In this document: positions 7,260 to 12,500 of the stretch, piece by piece
Layout: each line of letters starts with the position of its first letter
Position numbering within the stretch: the stretch's first letter is position 1
Assembly: GCA_014634225.1 (NCBI GenBank)
Contig: BLFN01000612.1
Coordinates: 58,813 to 71,312 of the forward strand
DNA length: 12,500 nt
Source of the DNA: Acropora yongei
Taxonomy: Eukaryota; Cnidaria; Anthozoa; Scleractinia; Acroporidae
Direction: 5' to 3'
Program-made: the position numbers and the translations under genes
Notes under the pieces: generated by a model
Seen by the model: only the letters and a program-made list of their open reading frames with translations
The model's database searches: none
Told to the model about the DNA's origin: nothing

Positions 7260-8735
7260 AAAGGTTTCCCCGAAAATGTAAAGCCAAAGGAGACGTCTGT
7301 TTCTGAAAGTAAGATGCTCAGAGAATTCAAGCAGGTCATGGTCGAGGCAATCGGTGCTTTGTTAGCACAGGCTGTGGTAGAAGTTTTCCACCAAAAGTTC
7401 TCCAGTCACTTTGTCTCTTATTTACAAGGCCAGGTTAATGGCATCATTGGCCGTCATGTAGCAACAGGCTTAAAAAGTAACCGAACAGAGGAAAAACTCA
7501 GAGCTGGACAAAACAACAGATACATTGTACACATGCCAGTAGACCAAAATTCCAAACAAAAATTTGCAGGAGACTCAGGAAAACGTTCATTGTCCCATGC
7601 TGAAAGGATCAGAAACCTCACAACAGCAGGAACCATTCTCGATATCAGGGTCCTGTCAGAAACCACTGGCACTAAGGTTACAATCGTCACAGAGGACAGC
7701 CATGGCAAGCTTACAAAAATGCAGGAGCTGAACCCAGGCAATAAACCCGCCAGTCAAACTGTTACTCTCATTTACAGACCCAAGAGTAACCAATACCCAG
7801 ACGGCCACTATGATGTGCATATCAATAATCAAACAGTGAGTGTAGAGAGCAAAGGCAAGAGCTGCCTGTTTCACGCTTTAGCGCGAGGCATGAAACCTAA
7901 GGCCAGTGAAGAAGAGATAGCTCTGGAGGCAAACCGCCTCCGATTTTTGGAAGCTGACAATCTTTTGAGATACCCAGGCCAATGGGAAGTTTTCGTCAAG
8001 CGCAAAGAGTGGACAGAGGCAATAAGAGGAGGAGACTGGTACACGGCGGAAGGAGCTGCTAAACAACTGAAAAAGAAGGTGAAAGAGAGCAAAAAGGTTC
8101 TGAAGCTTGAGGTTGGAAAACAAATTAAATACAGGGATTGGAAAAAATATGCAGATAACAACTCTGGTCTAGGACAATTCATTAATGCAGATCACCAACC
8201 GCCAGTGAGCAGTATACTGGAAGCCAGAAACTTGAAGAAGAAAAGCCAATTAGCTAACGCCATGCTTGAGGTGGCAACAAATTCCTCTCCTCTGAAAGTT
8301 AGCCTAATCCCTCAAGTAAAACAAACACATGGAAATGAACTTCCAACTGTTATGGTTCCGAAGGAAATACATTGTGAATTTGCAAGTACAAAATCACAAG
8401 CCTTCAGAGGCACGTTATCTGAAGCCATAAGCAACGATGATGTTGTGGGTACCTTTAAACTCACCATCCTTGGCGCAATACCTAGATTCAGGTTAAACAA
8501 CAATAAGGGTTTCAAGGATTTTCAAAACTCCTTACAGAGTAAGACCAGGCTTCATATTTTTGACGATAGTTTTGCGAAACATTCTAAAAGCATGGTAAAG
8601 CAATGGTTCACCAACCTTCAAGGCAAAGGTGTCATGACTCAAAAAGATTTCAATAGCCTCACTAAATGGGTCGACGAGAAGGGATATAAAAAGAAAGGCG
8701 ATCCACATAGGAAAAAAGTCGTCAACCTCCTGTAA
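7260..8735 (+). CDS. Segment 7: permuted OTU-like cysteine protease domain and DHxPP...H tail
   Basis: Frame 3 is open from the codon after the TAA at 7257 to the final TAA at 8733-8735; the first ATG is at 7314. An AGTILDIRV strand (about 7629-7655), further strands and YPDGHYDV (7794-7817) resemble the C-terminal part of OTU proteases, whose catalytic His sits in an HYD motif. Just after comes GKSCLFHAL (7854-7880), like the OTU Cys box DGxCLFxAL but with Gly in place of the usual Asp three residues before Cys. Helices with WEVFVKRKEW follow. So the His box precedes the Cys box, opposite to the usual order. A further region has DHQPP at 8190-8204 and a His at 8370 in a VPKEIH context, perhaps a separate catalytic or structural module. 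OTU enzymes cleave ubiquitin chains; activity here is unproven. Confidence 0.6.
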   Translation, partial: KGFPENVKPKETSVSESKMLREFKQVMVEAIGALLAQAVVEVFHQKFSSHFVSYLQGQVNGIIGRHVATGLKSNRTEEKLRAGQNNRYIVHMPVDQNSKQKFAGDSGKRSLSHAERIRNLTTAGTILDIRVLSETTGTKVTIVTEDSHGKLTKMQELNPGNKPASQTVTLIYRPKSNQYPDGHYDVHINNQTVSVESKGKSCLFHALARGMKPKASEEEIALEANRLRFLEADNLLRYPGQWEVFVKRKEWTEAIRGGDWYTAEGAAKQLKKKVKESKKVLKLEVGKQIKYRDWKKYADNNSGLGQFINADHQPPVSSILEARNLKKKSQLANAMLEVATNSSPLKVSLIPQVKQTHGNELPTVMVPKEIHCEFASTKSQAFRGTLSEAISNDDVVGTFKLTILGAIPRFRLNNNKGFKDFQNSLQSKTRLHIFDDSFAKHSKSMVKQWFTNLQGKGVMTQKDFNSLTKWVDEKGYKKKGDPHRKKVVNLL

Positions 8736-9200
8736 TTCAAAGGTAATTATTAGTAAACAACCTTGTAACACGAGAATAGTTCACGAGGGGTTCTACGGTA
8801 AATAAAGTAGAATCCCGTTGATATACAATAGTGGCTTAGCATCCGATGTTGTAACCAAGTCTGAGGCAGGAGACCCAGTGTGATCAGTCCAGTGAGCGAA
8901 CACTTTAGTCTGTATCCGGAGGGTCAATTACAGACGAAGCTTATTGCCTTGTTCACAAACAATGGTATAAGGACTAAATTTTTAGTATAATCAGTGACGT
9001 TATCTATCTCTGTTTTTTCCTTTGAGACATAAAATGATGCTACTAACAGTTGTAAGAACGTTACGGGCTTTTGTATGGAAATTACTTACTGCCAATAAAT
9101 TGCAAGTTTTGGTATAGGTTCAAATTAAAAAGAACAAATTCCAAAAGAACAAACATCAAGGTATACGGTGGAATGGTTGAGGTGAAGGGCGTTGGTGTCC
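8736..9200. other. 3' flank, no gene seen
   Basis: This is AT-rich sequence with two AATAAA signals (8801 and 9094) and no open frame with protein-like content. It is probably the 3' UTR followed by intergenic DNA. Confidence 0.5.
8801..8806 (+). terminator. Polyadenylation signal AATAAA
   Basis: AATAAA lies 66 bases past the final stop of the SecA-like/OTU-like gene and is the first canonical signal after it. A second AATAAA is at 9094-9099. Either could serve as the 3' end of the transcript. Confidence 0.45.
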
Positions 9201-9214
9201 AACAATCGAGATAG

Positions 9215-9300
9215 GAAAGGAAAAGGAAAGGAACTTTATTCAAGTGTCAACTCATCTAGCGCTGAAGCACTACTTGGGGACACTGTCAACTGAAATCAAC
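9215..9300. repeat. Possible interspersed repeat with purine-rich start
   Basis: A purine-rich run (GGAAAGGAAAAGGAAAGGAA, 9215-9234) leads into a stretch with AGTGTC at 9243-9248 and its complement GACACT at 9280-9285 around an AGCGCT palindrome. It resembles dispersed repeats I associate with cnidarian genomes, but that is memory rather than evidence from this window, where it occurs once. Confidence 0.3.
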
Positions 9301-9725
9301 AAATTAACGCAAATCAAATAGTTTCGATTCACAGTAAATGAAGCTATGTTGCTTTGGATTAAGGTGACATAAAAGCCTTTGCCTCTTATCGATACCTTTC
9401 ACTTCTCTTTTCCTTTGCGCCTAAGGTAACCAAGCGAGCTGACTGCTTTATTTTTATTCCTAGTGTGGAGCGCTTATAATTTTTTATCTGTGCTCCTTAA
9501 ACGTTTGACGTTGATTTACAATTGTTGCGCTGAAGTAATTGACAGCTTCTCTAACATTTTTTTCAACAGCCATGCTGAGTGGAATGAGGAAAACGTAACT
9601 AATAGGATCTCCTTTGACGGTCTTCTGACTAGCGATAACGCGTTGACCTCAGGTGTAAGTGCCGTCCGTTGGTTTCTGTTTGCTGCTAGCCCATCAAAAA
9701 TTCTCATCCACTCTTCACCATCAAC

Positions 9726-9917
9726 ATGTCAGTTTCTCAAACAACGTCAATGATTTGGAAAGTTGTCAGACAGCTCCAGAATTTCAATTGCGTCATCCTC
9801 CGGAATGAAATTTTAAGGGGACCTCACAACCTTTTCCACGTATCGTCTTCTGGTGTTGTTGAGATGGCATGGGGTAGCAGTTACCCTTCCGGCAGATGCA
9901 AGGTGTGCCATAGAGAA
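9726..9917 (+). pseudogene. Possible relic of a ribosomal protein eL28 gene
   Basis: The frame starting ATGTCA at 9726 reads MSVSQTTSMIWKVV and later GPHNLF and SSSGVV. This resembles the start of eL28 (RPL28), a large-subunit protein with a (I/L)xWxV(V/I)R start followed by a PxNL and an SG motif. The middle and the end (after 9850) do not match well in one frame, as expected of a decayed copy. A GAA|GTAAGA splice-donor-like site is at 9915-9923, so an intron-containing remnant is as possible as a retrocopy. Only the short N-terminal part is suggested, and chance similarity cannot be ruled out. Confidence 0.3.
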
Positions 9918-9941
9918 GTAAGACGTAATGATGCCCGATAG

Positions 9942-10600
9942 AATAGTTAACTAATAGGGCAATTTGCAATTTGCAGACCTAAAACCAATATTAAGTAATT
10001 ACCAATCAACGAAGGTATAAGTATAGGTAACCGTATGGGGCCAAATAAAATTAAGGGTTAATTTCAGAGTGTTTCAATGATAGTTTCCATTCAAGTTCAA
10101 TAAAGAAACTTCAATTCTTATTTCTGCCGTCCATTTCTTTGTTGAAGAGGTAAAAAAAAAAGCTTGTGAGTAAATAATGTTCGTTTTGATTAGCTAACGA
10201 TGTGTTAAAGAACTTTTGTGGCGTGGCAAAGCATTATGTGATAATCATTTAATTACCTTTAGAAACGGAAACCCCAAAATTTGTACTTTTGCTAGTTTTC
10301 ATTTTCGCTAACAGTTTTTAATTCGTTTATCATCTCTTAGTCAACCACAGCAAAACAGCGGTAGGCTGAGTCAACCATTTCGTCGAAAAAATTCACGAAA
10401 TTTTTCAACCGAAACCAAGCAACTAACTGGCCAGTAGCATTTCAGTAATTCGTCTAGTACCACCCCATATCAAGGAAAAAATGCCCTCCTTGATTGAGCA
10501 ATCAGAACTCAATTATATGGCCCGCTATATATGGCAAGTCGAATTCGTTTATTTTTCTTTTCTCTTTTGTGTGTGTTGACCTGTTAATCACCCTTTATCG
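9942..10600. other. Intergenic stretch, no gene seen
   Basis: AT-rich DNA with an AATAAA at 10099-10104, an A10 run around 10150-10160, and a small perfect hairpin (arms 10469-10476 and 10487-10494, ATCAAGGA against TCCTTGAT). No coding potential is recognisable on either strand. Confidence 0.45.
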
Positions 10601-10857
10601 CAGTCCGTAGACTGATTGCCAAGGGCGCAGCTCAACGAAGTCGGATCGAAGAAGCTGTGCTGCCGGCTAGGCGCTCGGCCCCTAAACACGATCCATATAT
10701 GACTTCGGAGCACAGCACCACAGCCAGATAGATTAGACTGGGAGTCGATTTTGAGGAGGGAGGAAACCGGAGTGCCCGGAGAAAACCCTCAAAGTCAGGT
10801 TGAGATCGACTGAAACTCAGTCCACATACAACATCTGTAGTAGAGGTGGAAGGCGTA

Positions 10858-10891
<34 letters not shown>

Positions 10892-10917
10892 CAGTACAGC
10901 ACGGGGTATTTTATCTC

Positions 10918-10973
<56 letters not shown>

Positions 10974-11015
10974 GACGGGAACCGATGTTTCCCTTTGGTA
11001 ATAACCGTACTTGAG
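10600..11015 (-). mobile_element. 5S rRNA-derived SINE-like element
   Basis: Read on the minus strand, the element starts at about 11013 with a 5S rRNA-like head. A conserved body follows, including AAACCGGAGTGCCCGGAG on the plus strand at about 10766-10783, and it runs to roughly 10600. A 5S-headed short element matches the SINE3 type, which uses the internal 5S promoter for RNA polymerase III transcription and a partner LINE for insertion. The 3' end is not sharply defined, and no clear poly(A) tail or target-site duplication was found. It is denser in GC than its flanks. Confidence 0.6.
10889..11013 (-). ncRNA. 5S rRNA-like head with internal promoter (diverged)
   Basis: The minus strand matches animal 5S rRNA along its length: a TACGG...ACCA start, CGGTTCCCGTC, AAGTTAAGC (box A region, plus-strand GCTTAACTT at about 10957-10965), CTGGATGGGTGACC (box C region, plus-strand GGTCACCCATCCAG at 10921-10934), and GTGCTGTAC near the end. 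The span of about 125 bases fits 5S (about 120). Several substitutions, such as GTTGATATCTGG where 5S has GTTAGTACTTGG, show that it is not a functional rRNA gene. Confidence 0.7.
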
Positions 11016-12400
11016 AAGAGTGTTTGCGAGTCGCTTTTTAAAAACTTAGTAACCTTTGATTTCGTCAGTGTTTCCCTAAGTAATTACAGTCTTTAATCGA
11101 TCTAACGGTAAAAATCCGTCCTCTTTCGGTGGAGTTTTTCTACATAGGGAAGTGTAGATTTAGATTGCTGTAACGCGTCTTTCTGGAGTGAACAACAGAA
11201 TTTAATGGAAGCATAGACTTCAGGTAATTTAACTTGATTCATTCGATTCCTTACACTCAGACCCTCGTCGTTATGAGAGGGGAGGAAGTGGAAGAACGCA
11301 ATCATTTTTCGTTTCGTATCAATATTTTGATATTACAGTATATTACCATCAATATATGGCCTGCTATGTAATCCGCAACTTTGCATATATGTAAACACTT
11401 TTGCTTTCTGCTGTCTCGACCTTTTGGTTCCATTATCCACGACGTAGCGGCGAGATATGAAGGACGTCTCAACATATATACATATATAGTTAGGTTTAAT
11501 TGATACGCTGCTGGGGACCTGTGGTGTCATCAAAAATGGGCGATACCGCTTAAAAATTCATTTTCCGTCTTACGTTCAACGTTTGAACTAAACTGTCGGA
11601 CTTAACCAATTTGAGTTGATCCAAGTTGTAATTTTGTTGGTCTCATGTTAACTTTGACCCTAAATCCAGGCCTTAATCACCTTGCAAGATAGTCGATGGA
11701 TCTGCTTCATTTGCCATTGTTTCAATCGACTTGAAACTAAAAACGGAGACCCCTCACTCCGTGAACTGTACGGCTACCCATTTACTTCACTAAACCCGAA
11801 TTACTTTCATGCTGAATATATAGAAGAATAATGTTTGTATGTATAATAATTTTCAGTCGCCATCCAGATTTCAAATTTCCAGGACCATTTTTGATGATAC
11901 CATCGCGCACGTAAGTTATACTTACTCCTTAAGATTTAGTTTAGTACCCGTTTCTTCTCCGTTCAGCACGTAAATGATTCTCGCAGGTAAAATACTACTA
12001 TAGAGTGTGCGCTAGACTTAGTACAGCAAAAAGCAGTAGCAATTCTGGACGAAATACTTTTCATCCAATAAGCCAGTTTTAAACGGCATAAAGGAAATAA
12101 TTTCTTAAGAGAATAATACAGAATCAATCAAAGGCCCGTTTTAAAATATAATTTGTAATGACTGCATTTTTGGAGGATTTGTAGTTTAGTTAAAGGGGCC
12201 TTTATGTTGACTACTGGGCCATCAATAATGAATGTTAACCGTCTTAAAATGACGTTTTTATCATTGTACGTATTGTTTTAAGTTAGTATTAGTTGACAGT
12301 TGTTCGTTTAAGAGATAATTGCTGTTAGCTTATTGTGATCAAGACTCCAGCAGAGTCGAATGCCCAGTTTTCTCATGTGTTAATTTTTTATTTTAACATT
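11016..12400. other. Intergenic stretch, no gene seen
   Basis: AT-rich DNA without recognisable coding content on either strand. There is a short AT dinucleotide tract at 11473-11487 (ATATATACATATATA). Short minus-strand open frames around 11102-11533 have no domain, no conservation signal and no codon pattern like the main gene, so they are not called. Confidence 0.45.
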
Positions 12401-12418
12401 TGTTGCTAAGGCGGATTT

Positions 12419-12448
12419 AGGGGGGGAGGGGGGCTTCGATCGAACCCC
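12419..12448. repeat. G-rich tract with near-palindrome
   Basis: A G-rich run begins at about 12419 and leads into GGGGCTTCGATCGAACCCC (12430-12448), an almost perfect palindrome with a single extra C. This abrupt G-rich patch in AT-rich DNA could be the edge of a dispersed element that continues past the window. Confidence 0.3.
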
Positions 12449-12500
12449 TAAGTTAAAACACCTTAAATCATAAACTTGTAAAAATATAAAATAAAGGCAG

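Larger units (their letters stand above)
865..8735 (+). pseudogene. Multi-domain SecA-like ATPase / TPR / OTU-like gene, disrupted
   Basis: One ancestral coding region of about 2,600 codons, now broken by two in-frame TAA codons (3987, 7257) and four small frameshifts (about 3403-3408, 5619-5622, 5981-5983, 6017-6020). The domain order is zinc-ribbon-like head, coiled coil, helical modules with a decayed SecA-like segment, complete SecA-type ATPase motifs, TPR-like helices, hydrophobic glycine-rich segment, permuted OTU-like protease, and a DHxPP...H tail. Protein-like sequence continues on both sides of each break, so it is one gene rather than several. ATG 865 (AAAATGG) and ATG 895 (AACATGG) both have A at -3 and G at +4; 895 lies six codons before the first CxxC. 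SecA proper drives protein export in bacteria and plastids; its role in an animal gene is unknown. Six lesions in nearly 8 kb suggest recent inactivation, but the gene could still yield shorter products, and some shifts could be assembly errors. Confidence 0.75.

Noticed and set aside
9570..9652. Exon-like 83 bases between a good acceptor (TTTTTTTCAACAG) and a donor-like CAG|GTGTAAGT
   Set aside because: The open frame is short, matches nothing I recognise, and no partner exons could be assigned; it was left uncalled.
9463..9753. Plus-strand open frame of 96 codons
   Set aside because: No domain or conserved pattern, and it crosses splice-like sites; likely chance.
11102..11533. Two minus-strand open frames of about 66 codons
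   Set aside because: They are in AT-rich intergenic DNA with no protein-like composition.
1..12500. CRISPR arrays and tRNA genes
   Set aside because: No regularly spaced repeats or tRNA cloverleaf-like sequences were seen.

Overview
This looks like nuclear DNA of an animal, most likely an anthozoan cnidarian such as a stony coral or sea anemone. The reasons are AT-rich non-coding flanks with scattered AATAAA signals, a 3' splice-acceptor sequence just before the main reading frame, a 5S rRNA-derived SINE-like repeat, and a large multi-domain SecA-like/OTU-like gene of a type I associate with cnidarians. The species call is inference; no single marker fixes it.

Bases 1-827 are upstream flank: a possible TATA box near 102, an imperfect inverted repeat at 441-504, and a good polypyrimidine-AG acceptor ending at 827. 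From about 865 to 8735 the plus strand carries one very long coding region with no visible intron. Its parts, in order, are: a CxxC...CxxC zinc-ribbon-like head and charged coiled coil; helical modules; a decayed copy of the SecA first nucleotide-binding segment; a second, motif-complete SecA-type ATPase (P-loop, DEVD, TGT, ATNLAGRGT and GRTARKG motifs); TPR-like helices; a glycine-rich hydrophobic segment; an OTU-like cysteine protease domain whose His box precedes its Cys box; and a C-terminal DHxPP...H region of unknown type. The whole would be about 2,600 residues.

This coding region is broken in six places: two in-frame TAA codons (3987 and 7257) and four small frameshifts (near 3403-3408, 5619-5622, 5981-5983 and 6017-6020). 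Similarity and domain order continue across every break, so the simplest reading is a recently disabled paralogue. Assembly indels in homopolymers could explain three or four of the shifts, but not the two stops.

Bases 8736-12500 are gene-poor. They hold polyadenylation signals, a possible interspersed repeat near 9215-9300, a possible relic of a ribosomal protein eL28 gene at about 9726-9917 (weak), a minus-strand 5S rRNA-derived SINE-like element at about 10600-11015, and a G-rich palindromic patch near 12419-12448. I see no other gene.

The most notable points are a bacterial-type SecA motor in an animal gene, its internal tandem duplication in which one copy has lost every P-loop residue, and the apparently permuted OTU-like domain.
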